Positions 8,549-16,794 of a stretch of DNA of 64,000 nt are shown one piece after another. Position numbers and translations under genes: made by a program. Source of the stretch: Streptomyces cellulosae (GTDB lineage: Bacteria; Actinomycetota; Actinomycetes; Streptomycetales; Streptomycetaceae); NCBI RefSeq assembly GCF_000721105.1, contig NZ_JOEV01000010.1, positions 62,001 to 126,000 of the forward strand. Direction: 5' to 3'. Positions within the stretch are counted from its first letter, which is position 1; the number at the start of each line of letters is the position of its first letter. The notes under the pieces were generated by a model. The model was not told the origin of the DNA. It saw only the letters and a list, made by a program, of their open reading frames with translations, and did no database searches.

Positions 8549-8765
8549 GCCGGCTGAACAGCGCCCAGCACCCGAGGGCGAGGGCGACGCCCCCGAGGAT
8601 CATCAGCGGCAGCTCGGCGTAGAGCACGCTCCAGTCGGGTGCCTGCTCGAAGCGCCAGAGCCGCTTCCGGACGTCGATCGACCACACGGCGAGTCCCGCA
8701 CCGGCACCGACGGCCGCGGTCAGACATCCTCCGGCGGCCTGCATACGTTGCCCCATGTCCGGCAT
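8538..8765 (-). CDS. small two-helix membrane protein, unknown function
   Basis: This 75-residue product has two hydrophobic helices, around residues 12-30 (GGCLTAAVGAGAGLAVWSI) and 50-70 (LPLMILGGVALALGCWALF), joined by a charged loop with VRKRLWRFEQAPDW. Codon use is coding-like. It is convergent with the P450 and overlaps its end by 11 bp. No function can be assigned; it could be a small accessory membrane protein. Confidence 0.6.
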   Translation of the reverse strand: MPDMGQRMQAAGGCLTAAVGAGAGLAVWSIDVRKRLWRFEQAPDWSVLYAELPLMILGGVALALGCWALFSRLRP

Positions 8766-8849
8766 GGACGTATGCGGACCGCCTCAAGGTTCCGGCTGCC
8801 CTCACATCGCGGGTCGGCATCGGGTCATCGCGCCTGCGTGAACGACTCG

Positions 8850-9022
8850 ACACCACGGCCGCCACGGAGTACGCCACAGCGCCCGATGACACCTTCGCGT
8901 GCGGCCTTCAGTCCCTCCTGGACGGCTTCGGGGCCCGCCTCACCGGACTGGCTGTCCGCTACGAGGCGGCCGTCCTCGTCGAGGCCATCAGGGAATGGCT
9001 GTACCAGCGGCATCGAGAGTGA
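8850..9022 (+). pseudogene. remnant of a TetR-family regulator C-terminus
   Basis: In frame up to the stop at 9022, the peptide contains DDTFACGLQSLLDGFGARL, which resembles the conserved end of the TetR_C ligand domain (FxxGLxxLLDGxxAR). Third positions are strongly GC-biased, as in a real gene. No DNA-binding helix-turn-helix, credible start or ribosome-binding site lies upstream, and divergent small-gene sequence starts by 8765. I read it as the tail of a deleted regulator. It overlaps the end of the convergent acetyltransferase gene. Confidence 0.4.
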
Positions 9023-9542
9023 TCCAGTAACGGCGCTTGACCCCGGATTCGGTACTGCGCACATCTTCGAGGACGCCGCCATGCGCCTCGATGGTGCGCG
9101 CCGAGCCGACGTTGCCGTCGTCACAGGTGAGGAGGACCCGGTCCAGACCGAGCGCCGGTGCCTTGAGCAGAACCGCTCCCAGCGCCCACGTGGCCAGTCC
9201 GCGTCTCCTGGCGGAAGGCCGGACGCTGTAGCCGATGTGTCCGCCGCCTTCCAGCAGAAAGGCGTTCAGATAGTGCCGAAGGTCGATGGCCCCGAGGTAC
9301 GTCTCGCCGTCGGCGATCCACCAGTGGGTGGCGTGGACCCGTCCTTCCCCGAGAGGCAGCGACCGGTCCGACTGCTGCCGCAGCCGCTCGGCCCATGAGC
9401 CGAACCCTTCCGGGCTGTCGAGGTCGTCGTCACCCACCAGACGCAGGCCGGACCCGTCCTGGTGAGCACCAGGCTGCCACTCGTCACGCGCCGTGAGCCA
9501 CGAGGAATGCAGCCGTTCCGTGGGAGCGATCAGTTCAGCCAT
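8988..9542 (-). CDS. GNAT-family N-acetyltransferase
   Basis: This 184-residue protein matches the GNAT fold. The acetyl-CoA pyrophosphate-binding segment is HIGYSVRPSARRRGLAT, following strand IDLRHYLNAFLLEGG. The later GLDRVLLTCDDGNVGSARTI segment matches motif B with its N-x-x-S-x-x-x-I pattern. This subtype acts on small molecules or on protein N-termini; the substrate is unknown. It stands alone on the minus strand, downstream of no obvious operon partner. Confidence 0.85.
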   Translation of the reverse strand: MAELIAPTERLHSSWLTARDEWQPGAHQDGSGLRLVGDDDLDSPEGFGSWAERLRQQSDRSLPLGEGRVHATHWWIADGETYLGAIDLRHYLNAFLLEGGGHIGYSVRPSARRRGLATWALGAVLLKAPALGLDRVLLTCDDGNVGSARTIEAHGGVLEDVRSTESGVKRRYWITLDAAGTAIP

Positions 9543-9688
9543 GCGAGGGACGATAACCCAAACCCCCTGGCTGATCAGGAACTTGACGCCGGATCGGGAG
9601 CACCCGGTGAGCGTCCTGCGCAGCCGGCGGGCCCCCTCTCGGCCGAGCCGGTTCAGCCAGGGTCACGTCCTCAAGGCCAAGTCCCACG

Positions 9689-11293
9689 TTACGTCGTCAT
9701 GTCCCGCCGCCGCAGCCCCGCCAACCCCGCTCCCAGCAACACCACCGCCACCAGCAGCAGAACCAGTACCGGTCCCCACTGCATCTCCCCGCCCGGCAGC
9801 TTCGGGAGGTGGCCGAACGGGGACAGGTCGAGCACCGCCCGGGGAGCGTCCAGCGCGGGGCCGACCCAGCCGATCAGCAGCACCGCCCCGGCCACACCCC
9901 AGGCCGCCATCGCGGTACGGGGAGCGATGCCGTGCAGCAGTACCGCCAGTGCGCCGATCACCCAGACCCCGGCCACCTGCACCAGACACGCGCCGAGGAT
10001 CGGCCCGGCCTCCCGGCCGTGTCCGAGGGCGAAGCCCAGCCCGGCGAGCAGCATGATCAGCACGGACCCGCCGAAGGCGATGACGAGGTGCCCGGCGGCC
10101 CAGCGCAGTCGGCCCACGGCGTTCGCCAGCACCGGCTCGGCGCGTCCGGAGGTCTCCTCGCCGTGCAGGCGCAGGACGGAGGCGACGACGTAGAGCGCGG
10201 CGACCAGGCCGAGCATGCCGACCATTGCCGACAGGAAGGCGTCGGTCAGACCGGCCTGGCCGCCCATCCGTTCGATGATCCGGCGGGCGTTGTCGTTGTC
10301 GCCGACGAGGTCGGCCGCGCCCTCCGTCATCCCGCCGTAGACCACCCCGGCGAGGAAGAAGCCGATGCTCCAGCCGAGCACGCTGCCGCGTTGCAGCCTC
10401 CAGGCCAGCGCCGCGGCAGAGCCCAGTCGGCCAGAGGCCGGTCCCGGCCGGGTGGGCAGGAAGCTCATGCCGACATCCCGGCGCCCCGCGAGCGCGTACG
10501 CCACGCCTGCCTGCGCGGCCGCCGCCGCGGCGAACAGCAGCAGTACCCACCAGCGTTCGGCGGCGTAGGGACGCAGGTTCTCCAGCCAGCCGAGAGGGGA
10601 GAGCCAGGTCAGGACGGAGGAGCCGTCGTCGGTGGCCGAGTCGCCCGCCGCGCGCAGTACGAAGGCGGCACCCAGCACCCCGGCCGTCAGCCCTCGCGCG
10701 AGCCGCGCGCTCTCCGTGAGCTGGGCGACGATCGCCGCCATCGTGGCGAAGACCGTGCCGACGCCCGCGATCCCGAGCCCGAACGCCAGCGCCCCGGTGG
10801 CACCCTGACCGGCCAGTCCTGCCACGACCAGCAGCCCCAGCGCCGCGTTCGCGACCGCCGCCGCCAGCAGGGCCGCGGTGAGAGAGGCCCGGCGGCCCAC
10901 CATGCCCGACGCCAGCAGCTCCTGACGGCCGCTCTCCTCCTCGTCCCGGGTGTGCCGGACGACGACGAACAGGCCCGTCACGGCGGCCAGGACGCCCGCG
11001 TACACGCCGACGCGCCAGGCGGTCAGCGCGCCCAGCGAATCGCTGAAGACCGGGCCGACCATGGCACGCAGCGAGGAGTTGGTGGCCATCTGCGCCACCA
11101 GGTCGGCGCGTTCGGCTGGGGTGGCGTACAGGCCCTTCAGTGTGTTCGGCATGGACAGGACCATCAGCGCGTTCACCGCGACCCAGACCGGGATCATCAC
11201 GCGGTCCCGGCGCAGGGCGAAGCGCAACAGGGTGCCGGTACCGGCCAGTTGGCGGGACAACCGCGGTCGTACGGCGAAGGCGGCGGCGGTCAT
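9689..11293 (-). CDS. ABC-2-type exporter permease, two fused six-helix halves
   Basis: This 534-residue membrane protein has about twelve hydrophobic helices arranged as two similar halves, the usual form of actinobacterial antibiotic or lipid exporter permeases. Recognisable landmarks are [16 protein letters not shown] near the N-terminus, [15 protein letters not shown] before the second block and [13 protein letters not shown] in the second half. Its start overlaps the ATPase stop by 4 bp, so both are made together. The cargo is unknown. Confidence 0.85.
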   Translation of the reverse strand: MTAAAFAVRPRLSRQLAGTGTLLRFALRRDRVMIPVWVAVNALMVLSMPNTLKGLYATPAERADLVAQMATNSSLRAMVGPVFSDSLGALTAWRVGVYAGVLAAVTGLFVVVRHTRDEEESGRQELLASGMVGRRASLTAALLAAAVANAALGLLVVAGLAGQGATGALAFGLGIAGVGTVFATMAAIVAQLTESARLARGLTAGVLGAAFVLRAAGDSATDDGSSVLTWLSPLGWLENLRPYAAERWWVLLLFAAAAAAQAGVAYALAGRRDVGMSFLPTRPGPASGRLGSAAALAWRLQRGSVLGWSIGFFLAGVVYGGMTEGAADLVGDNDNARRIIERMGGQAGLTDAFLSAMVGMLGLVAALYVVASVLRLHGEETSGRAEPVLANAVGRLRWAAGHLVIAFGGSVLIMLLAGLGFALGHGREAGPILGACLVQVAGVWVIGALAVLLHGIAPRTAMAAWGVAGAVLLIGWVGPALDAPRAVLDLSPFGHLPKLPGGEMQWGPVLVLLLVAVVLLGAGLAGLRRRDMTT

Positions 11294-12213
11294 CGGGCCG
11301 CCCCCTCAGCGACCACGTCCGCAGCGACCGCGTCCTCCTGGTAGTGCCGCAGGAACAGTTCCTCCAGGGTCGGCGGGGTCGACGTCAGCGACCGTACGCC
11401 CGACTCGGTGAGCGAGCGCAGGACGGCGTCCAACTGGTCGGTGTCGACCTGGAGGCGTACGCGACGCCCCTGGACGTCGAGGTCGTGGACGCCCGGCAGC
11501 CGGGCCAACCCGTCGGGAGTGCCCGCGAGTTCGGCCGTCACGCTGGTCCGGGTCAGATGGCGCAGGTCGGCGAGCGACCCGCTCTCCACCGTCCGCCCTT
11601 TGCGGATGATGCTGACCCGGTCGCAGAGCTCCTCGACCTCGCTGAGGATGTGCGAGGACAGCAGAATGGTCCGGCCCCGGTTCCGTTCCTCCTCGACGCA
11701 CCGCTGGAAGACCTCCTCCATCAGCGGGTCGAGGCCGGAGGTCGGTTCGTCCAGGATCAGCAGGTCGACGTCCGAGGCGAACGCGGCGACCAGGGCGACC
11801 TTCTGCCGGTTGCCCTTCGAGTACGTCCGGCCCTTCTTGGTCGGGTCGAGTTCGAACCGCTCGATCAGCTCGGCCCGGCGCCGCGTGTCCAGGCCTCCGC
11901 GCAGGCGGCCGTAGAGGTCGATGACCTCGCCGCCGGACAGGTTGCGCCACAGGGTCACGTCGCCGGGGACGTACGCGATCCGGCGGTGCGTCTCCACCGC
12001 GTCCGTCCACGGGTCGCGGCCCAGGATCTGCGCGGCGCCGGAGTCGGCGCGCAGCAGGCCGAGCAGGACGCGGATGGTGGTGGACTTGCCGGCGCCGTTG
12101 GGGCCGAGGAAGCCGTGGACCTCCCCGGTCTCCACGTCCAGGTCGAGGCCGTCGAGCGCGTGCGTGCGGCCGAAGGACTTGTGCAGCCCGGAGACCGTGA
12201 TTGCCTTCGTCAT
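11290..12213 (-). CDS. ABC exporter ATP-binding protein
   Basis: This 307-residue ATPase drives the permease encoded immediately downstream. It has Walker [11 protein letters not shown], a signature region [12 protein letters not shown], Walker [17 protein letters not shown] and the switch His in [10 protein letters not shown]-terminal extension of about 90 residues is typical of drug-exporter ATPases of the DrrA/CcmA type. The ATG is preceded by only 7 nt after a -10 box, so the mRNA is probably leaderless. It is divergent from a GbsR/MarR regulator that likely represses it. Confidence 0.92.
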   Translation of the reverse strand: MTKAITVSGLHKSFGRTHALDGLDLDVETGEVHGFLGPNGAGKSTTIRVLLGLLRADSGAAQILGRDPWTDAVETHRRIAYVPGDVTLWRNLSGGEVIDLYGRLRGGLDTRRRAELIERFELDPTKKGRTYSKGNRQKVALVAAFASDVDLLILDEPTSGLDPLMEEVFQRCVEEERNRGRTILLSSHILSEVEELCDRVSIIRKGRTVESGSLADLRHLTRTSVTAELAGTPDGLARLPGVHDLDVQGRRVRLQVDTDQLDAVLRSLTESGVRSLTSTPPTLEELFLRHYQEDAVAADVVAEGAAR

Positions 12214-12220
12214 GCTTCAG

Positions 12221-12280
12221 AACGTACGTTGTCTTCAGAAATTTGTGAAGTTAAGGAACCGTATAAAGCCCGGTTAGGAT
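12221..12280. promoter_or_regulatory. divergent promoters and operator between ABC exporter and its regulator
   Basis: For the minus strand, TTCACA (complement of 12244-12249), 17 bp, and TACGTT (complement of 12221-12226) form a good promoter ending 7 nt before the ATPase ATG. For the plus strand, TAGGAT (12275-12280) stands 7 nt before ATG 12288. The 18-mer CTTCAGAAATTTGTGAAG (12233-12250) is palindromic in 16 of 18 positions and covers the -35 of the exporter promoter. A further CTTCAGAA half-site lies at 12215. This fits repression of the exporter by the divergent regulator. Confidence 0.6.
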
Positions 12281-12287
12281 GGAGGGC

Positions 12288-12794
12288 ATGACCGAATCAG
12301 CCGGGGCAGCCGGAACCGGGCGGGACGCGGAGGCCGTGTCGAGGTTCGTCGAGTCCTTCGCCGCGCAGCTCGTCGAGGCCGGTATGCAGCGGATGGCCGC
12401 CCGGGTGTTCGCCGCGCTGCTCGCGTCCGACTCCGGTGCCATGACATCCGCCGAACTCGGCGAACAGCTCCAGGTCAGCCCAGCCGCCGTCTCGGGGGCG
12501 GTGCGGTATCTCGCGCAGGTGCACATGGTCTCGCGGGAGCGCGAGCCAGGCTCACGGCGTGAGCGGTACCGGGTGCACAGCGATCAGTGGTACGAGGCCC
12601 TGACCAACCGGGACGCCATCCTCAAACGCTGGGAACAGACCCTGCGCGAGGGCGTCGACAGCCTGGGCGCCACCAGTCCCGGCGGGCAGCGGATCGCCGA
12701 GACGCTCGCCTTCTTCGAGTACCTCGAGGGCGAGCTGACCAAGCTGATGGATCGGTGGCGGGAGCACCGGGACAAGACCTTCGGCCGGGGCTGA
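12288..12794 (+). CDS. GbsR/MarR-family transcriptional repressor
   Basis: This 168-residue winged-helix protein (from ATG 12288; an in-frame ATG at 12279 is possible) resembles GbsR/MarR regulators that sit divergently beside ABC exporters. The helix-turn-helix is MTSAELGEQLQVSPAAVSGA, followed by the wing VSREREPGSRRERYRV. The C-terminal helix FFEYLEGELTKLMDRWREH is probably for dimerisation. It most likely binds the palindrome between the two genes and is relieved by the exported compound. Confidence 0.88.
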   Translation: MTESAGAAGTGRDAEAVSRFVESFAAQLVEAGMQRMAARVFAALLASDSGAMTSAELGEQLQVSPAAVSGAVRYLAQVHMVSREREPGSRRERYRVHSDQWYEALTNRDAILKRWEQTLREGVDSLGATSPGGQRIAETLAFFEYLEGELTKLMDRWREHRDKTFGRG

Positions 12795-12879
12795 CCCGCA
12801 GGCTCGGCCTCTTGGCCAGACCAGGGAGCACCAGGAGCGGGACCGCCGCAGGGGACGCGAGTGAAGCCGCACAGACCAA

Positions 12880-12915
12880 GGGCCCTGGTGGAGACCGACC
12901 TCTCCACCAGGGCCC
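12880..12915. terminator. bidirectional hairpin terminator
   Basis: GGGCCCTGGTGGAGA (12880-12894) and TCTCCACCAGGGCCC (12901-12915) form a perfect 15-bp stem with a 6-nt loop. It lies between two convergent genes, the regulator ending at 12794 and the permease ending at 12929. There is no U-run, as is usual in Streptomyces. Confidence 0.75.
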
Positions 12916-12928
12916 GACCGCCGTACGC

Positions 12929-14437
12929 CTACCGCTCCTTCGTCTCCTCCAGCACCGTCCGTCCCAGCAGCGCGTACCGCGAGGGATCGCGCCGCTTGAG
13001 GTACTGGGCGTAGCCGATGCCCGTGGCCGCGACCAGGGCGACCAGCCACGGTGTCGCCTTCAGGAGCAGGGAGCCGGACTCCGAGCCGGCCGCCGCGCTC
13101 ATGTTGGACACCAGCAGCACCACCACCGCGAGCATCGCGACACCGCCGATGAGCGGGGCGGTGAAGGTCCTGAACCAGTGGCGGCTCTCGGGGTGGTTCG
13201 AGCGGAAGTAGACGAGCACCGCGAACGAGCACACCGCCTGCACGATCAGGATCGCCATGGTGCCGAGGATGGCCAGCAGGACGTAGAGGGAGTTGTACGG
13301 GTCCTTGCCCGCGATCCAGAACGCGCCGACCAGCACCGCGCTCAGCACCGTCTGGACCAGGCCCGCGATGTGCGGCGAGCCGTGGCCGGCGTGGGTGCGG
13401 CCGAGAGTGTTCTTCAGTGAGGGCAGGACGCCTTCGCGGCCCAGCGCGTACATGTAGCGGGCGGCGCAGTTGTGGAAGGCCATGCCGCAGGCCAGCGAGC
13501 CGGTGATCATCAGCCACTGCATGACGTCGACCGCCCAGTGGCCGACGTACTGCTCGGTGGGGCCGAAGAAGAGGGCCAGCGGGTCGGCGGTGGCGACCTT
13601 CACGGCGCGCGACTCGCCGGTGCCGGAGATGGCCATCCAGGAGACGAAGACGTAGAAGACGCCGACGCCCAGGACCGAGATCATCGTCGCCTTGGGGATG
13701 ATCTTCTTCGGGTTGCGGGACTCCTCGCCGTACATCGCCGTCGACTCGAAGCCGACCCACGACCAGAACGCGAAGAACAGTCCGAGGCCGGCGGAGGTGC
13801 CGGTGAAGGCGTTGACCGGGTTGACCGGGTCGAAGCCGAAGCCGTTCGGGCCGCCGCCGTGCAGGGCGACCGAGATCGCCATCGCGGCCAGGATCGTCAC
13901 CTCGGTGGCGAGCAGGACGACGAGCAGTTTCTCGGCGAGGGCGATGCCGAACCACGTGCCGACCGCGTTGACGGCCAGCATCAGGATCGCGAACGCCCAC
14001 CACGGGACGTGCAGCCCCGTCTGGTCCTCGAGGGTGGTGGTGGCGAAGGTCGAGAAGATGCCGACGAGCGCCGGCTCGAAGACGGCGTACGCGAAGGTGG
14101 CCAGCAGTCCGGAGGCGAGCCCGACGGTGCGGCCGAGGCCGTAGGAGATGAAGCCGTAGAAGGCGCCGGTGGAGGTGATGTGCTTCGCCATCGACGTGAA
14201 ACCGACGGAAAAGATTGCCAGTACGACCATTGCGACCAGGTAGCTCGCCGGGGCGCCGATGCCGTTGCCGGACGACACCATGAAGGGCACGTTGCCGGTC
14301 ATCGCGGTGATCGGCGCGGCGGTCGCCACAGCCATGAAGACCACGCCGAGCAGGCCCACCGCGTTGGGTTTGAGCCGGTGCACGGCTCCGTCGGTGCTCG
14401 TTTCCGCCGCCGGGGCGACGCCCTCGTCCACTGCCAT
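12929..14437 (-). CDS. APC-superfamily permease, probably for ethanolamine
   Basis: This 502-residue transporter has about twelve hydrophobic helices and the APC signature near helix 1 (GLLGVVFMAVATAAPITAM). It is divergent from eutBC across only about 200 bp, so ethanolamine or a related amine is the likely substrate; family membership alone would also allow amino acids. ATG 14437 was chosen because AGAGGGG lies just upstream; the frame is open for another 24 residues without a good site. The C-terminus is short and cytoplasmic. Confidence 0.85.
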   Translation of the reverse strand: MAVDEGVAPAAETSTDGAVHRLKPNAVGLLGVVFMAVATAAPITAMTGNVPFMVSSGNGIGAPASYLVAMVVLAIFSVGFTSMAKHITSTGAFYGFISYGLGRTVGLASGLLATFAYAVFEPALVGIFSTFATTTLEDQTGLHVPWWAFAILMLAVNAVGTWFGIALAEKLLVVLLATEVTILAAMAISVALHGGGPNGFGFDPVNPVNAFTGTSAGLGLFFAFWSWVGFESTAMYGEESRNPKKIIPKATMISVLGVGVFYVFVSWMAISGTGESRAVKVATADPLALFFGPTEQYVGHWAVDVMQWLMITGSLACGMAFHNCAARYMYALGREGVLPSLKNTLGRTHAGHGSPHIAGLVQTVLSAVLVGAFWIAGKDPYNSLYVLLAILGTMAILIVQAVCSFAVLVYFRSNHPESRHWFRTFTAPLIGGVAMLAVVVLLVSNMSAAAGSESGSLLLKATPWLVALVAATGIGYAQYLKRRDPSRYALLGRTVLEETKER

Positions 14438-14458
14438 CGGGTTGGCCCCTCTCTTGTC

Positions 14459-14479
14459 GGTCCACTGGTGCACTGGACC
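14459..14479. promoter_or_regulatory. imperfect palindrome in the permease leader
   Basis: Arms GGTCCA (14459-14464) and TGGACC (14474-14479) flank CTGGTGCAC. The site also holds two direct CACTGG units. It lies between the proposed permease promoter and its start codon, a position suited to a repressor operator. Confidence 0.4.
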
Positions 14480-14508
14480 GGAACTCTGCAGTCCGAATGA
14501 GTCGGCCA

Positions 14509-14537
14509 ACGGTTTCGGGGCGTTAAATGTTTGTCAA
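14509..14537 (-). promoter_or_regulatory. permease promoter
   Basis: On the minus strand a perfect TTGACA (complement of 14532-14537) is followed 17 bp later by AACCGT (complement of 14509-14514). It would give a leader of about 65 nt containing the palindrome at 14459-14479. Confidence 0.45.
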
Positions 14538-14628
14538 CCATACCTTTGGAAACCGGCCGTGAGGCGGGCCGGTCGAACGCTCTTGTTAACTCTCACGCGG
14601 TCCGTGGACCGGGCCGCGCCCCACCTCG

Positions 14629-14642
14629 TAGCGTCGCCGTCA
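14629..14642 (+). promoter_or_regulatory. -10 element for eutB
   Basis: TAGCGT (14629-14634) is followed by 7 nt and then ATG 14642, with no Shine-Dalgarno sequence, so the eutBC mRNA is probably leaderless. Confidence 0.45.
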
Positions 14643-16033
14643 TGAGCGCCTACACCTCCACCGTCAGCGGCGAGCGCCACCGCTTCGACTCCCTGGCCCG
14701 GCTGCTCGCCGCCGCGAGCCCCGAGCGCTCCGGCGACCGGCTGGCCGGCCTCGCCGCCTCGTCGGCACGGGAGCGGGTCGCGGCCCGCTGGGCACTGGCC
14801 GAGGTGCCGCTCACGGCCTTCCTCACCGAGCCGGTGATCCCGTACGAGAGCGACGACGTGACCCGGCTGATCCTCGACACCCACGACCCCGTCGCCTTCG
14901 CGCCGGTCGCCGGAATGACGGTCGGTGAGCTGCGGGAGTGGCTGCTGTCCGAGGCGGCGGACGCGACGGCGCTGGCCGCGCTGGCGCCCGGGCTGACCCC
15001 GGAGATGACGGCGGCCGTCTCCAAGCTGATGGGGAACGCGGACCTGGTGGCCGTGGCGCGGAAGGTACGGGTGGTGACCGCGTTCCGGTCCACGATCGGA
15101 CTGCCGGGCCGGCTGGCCACCCGGCTCCAGCCCAACCACCCCACCGACGACCCCGCGGGCGTGGCCGCGGCCCTCCTCGACGGGCTGCTGCTGGGCTCCG
15201 GTGACGCGGTGATCGGCATCAACCCGGCGACCGACAGCCCGAGGGCGGTACGGGACCTGCTGGAGCTGCTGGACGGCGTGATCACGCGCTACTCCATCCC
15301 CACCCAGTCCTGCGTGCTGTGCCATGTCACCACGAGCGTGGACCTGATGGAGCGCGGCGCCCCCGTCGACCTCGTCTTCCAGTCCATCGCGGGCACCCAG
15401 GCGGCCAACGCGTCCTTCGGCGTGACACTGGACCTCCTCGGCGAGGCCCATCAGGCGGCCCAGGAGCTGAACCGGGGCACGGTCGGCCGCAACGTCATGT
15501 ACTTCGAGACCGGCCAGGGCAGCGCCCTGTCGGCCGACGCGCACCACGGGGTGGACCAGCAGACGGTCGAGGCCCGTGCGTACGCGGTCGCCCGCCGCTA
15601 CGACCCCCTGCTCGTGAACACCGTCGTCGGCTTCATCGGCCCCGAGTACCTCTACGACGGCCGGCAGATCCTCCGCGCCGCCCTGGAGGACCACTTCTGC
15701 GGGAAGCTGCTCGGCCTGCCGATGGGCCTGGACATCTGCTACACCAACCACGCGGACGCCGATGACGACGACGTGGCGACCATGCTGACCATGCTCGGCG
15801 TCGCGGGCGCCTCCTTCGTGATCTGCACACCGGGCGGCGACGACATCATGCTCAACTACCAGTCGGCCTCGTATCACGACGCGTTGTACCTGCGCGAGGT
15901 CCTGGGCCTGCGCCCGGCACCGGAGTTCGAGGCATGGCTGGGATCCATCGGCCTGCTCGACGAACACGGAGGCATCCGCGAGGTCACCGCACACCACCCG
16001 CTGACGGCGATCGGAAAGGAGCTGGCGGCATGA
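14642..16033 (+). CDS. eutB: ethanolamine ammonia-lyase large subunit
   Basis: EutB is the catalytic TIM-barrel subunit of the adenosylcobalamin-dependent enzyme that converts ethanolamine to acetaldehyde and ammonia. The 463 residues match the family in length and in blocks such as MGNADLVAVARKVRVVTAFR, GDAVIGINPATDSP, TQSCVLCHVTT, DLVFQSIAGTQAANASFGV, MYFETGQGSALSADAHHGVD and GLPMGLDICYTNHADAD. It overlaps eutC by 4 bp (ATGA). No other eut genes, microcompartment shell proteins or reactivase (eutA) are nearby, so this is the short, free-standing actinobacterial form. It would supply nitrogen, and carbon if an aldehyde dehydrogenase is encoded elsewhere. Confidence 0.95.
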   Translation: MSAYTSTVSGERHRFDSLARLLAAASPERSGDRLAGLAASSARERVAARWALAEVPLTAFLTEPVIPYESDDVTRLILDTHDPVAFAPVAGMTVGELREWLLSEAADATALAALAPGLTPEMTAAVSKLMGNADLVAVARKVRVVTAFRSTIGLPGRLATRLQPNHPTDDPAGVAAALLDGLLLGSGDAVIGINPATDSPRAVRDLLELLDGVITRYSIPTQSCVLCHVTTSVDLMERGAPVDLVFQSIAGTQAANASFGVTLDLLGEAHQAAQELNRGTVGRNVMYFETGQGSALSADAHHGVDQQTVEARAYAVARRYDPLLVNTVVGFIGPEYLYDGRQILRAALEDHFCGKLLGLPMGLDICYTNHADADDDDVATMLTMLGVAGASFVICTPGGDDIMLNYQSASYHDALYLREVLGLRPAPEFEAWLGSIGLLDEHGGIREVTAHHPLTAIGKELAA

Positions 16034-16794
16034 CCCAACTCCCCGTATCCACCGACGACCTGGCCCTCTGGTCGGCGCTGCGCCGCCACACCCAGGCCCG
16101 CATCGGACTCGGCCGGGCGGGCTCCGGCCTGCCGACCCGGCACCGGCTGGAACTCCAGTCCGCGCACGCGGCGGCCCGGGACGCGGTGCACTCGCCGTTC
16201 GACCCGGACACGGTCGCCGCGGCCCTCACCGGCGTGCCGACGGTACGGGTACGCAGTGCCGCTCCCGACCGGCTCACCTACCTCCAGCGCCCCGACCTGG
16301 GCCGCCGCCTGCACCCGACCGACCGGGCGCATCTGCCGACGGGGGAGTGGGACGTGGTGTTCGTGATCGCCGACGGCCTGTCCAGCCGGGCGGTGCACGA
16401 ACACGCGGCGTCGATGGTCCGGGCAACGACGGCACTGCTCCCGGCCGACTGGCGGGTCGCCCCCGTCGTCCTCGCCGAACAGGCCCGCGTGGCCCTCGGC
16501 GACGACGTCGCGCACACCATGGGCGCGACGGCCGTGGTGCTCCTGGTCGGCGAACGTCCCGGCATGTCGGCGGCGGACTCCCTGGGCGCCTACCTCACAT
16601 ACGGCCCGAAACCCGGAGTGACGACCGACGCAGACCGCAACTGCCTGTCCAACATCCGCCCACCGCTGGGCCTGCCGTACGACACGGCGGCGGCCAAGCT
16701 GGTCGCGCTGCTGAGGGGGGCACGGGAACTGGGGCGGAGCGGGGTGAGCCTGAAGGACGAGTCGGACGCTCTGCCCCGTCACCCCAGCGACTGA
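16030..16794 (+). CDS. eutC: ethanolamine ammonia-lyase small subunit
   Basis: EutC (254 residues) completes the adenosylcobalamin-binding interface of the lyase. Family blocks are visible: ARIGLGRAGSGLPTRHRLE, YLQRPDLGRRL, VVFVIADGLSSRAVHEHA, VVLLVGERPGMSAADSLGAY, and DRNCLSNIRPPLGLPYDTAA. ATG 16030 overlaps the eutB stop. The C-terminus overlaps the convergent lipid-kinase-like gene by 16 bp. Confidence 0.95.
   Translation: MTQLPVSTDDLALWSALRRHTQARIGLGRAGSGLPTRHRLELQSAHAAARDAVHSPFDPDTVAAALTGVPTVRVRSAAPDRLTYLQRPDLGRRLHPTDRAHLPTGEWDVVFVIADGLSSRAVHEHAASMVRATTALLPADWRVAPVVLAEQARVALGDDVAHTMGATAVVLLVGERPGMSAADSLGAYLTYGPKPGVTTDADRNCLSNIRPPLGLPYDTAAAKLVALLRGARELGRSGVSLKDESDALPRHPSD

Noticed and set aside
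12929..16794. Ethanolamine microcompartment
   Set aside because: No shell protein, eutA, eutE or other eut genes are present in the window.
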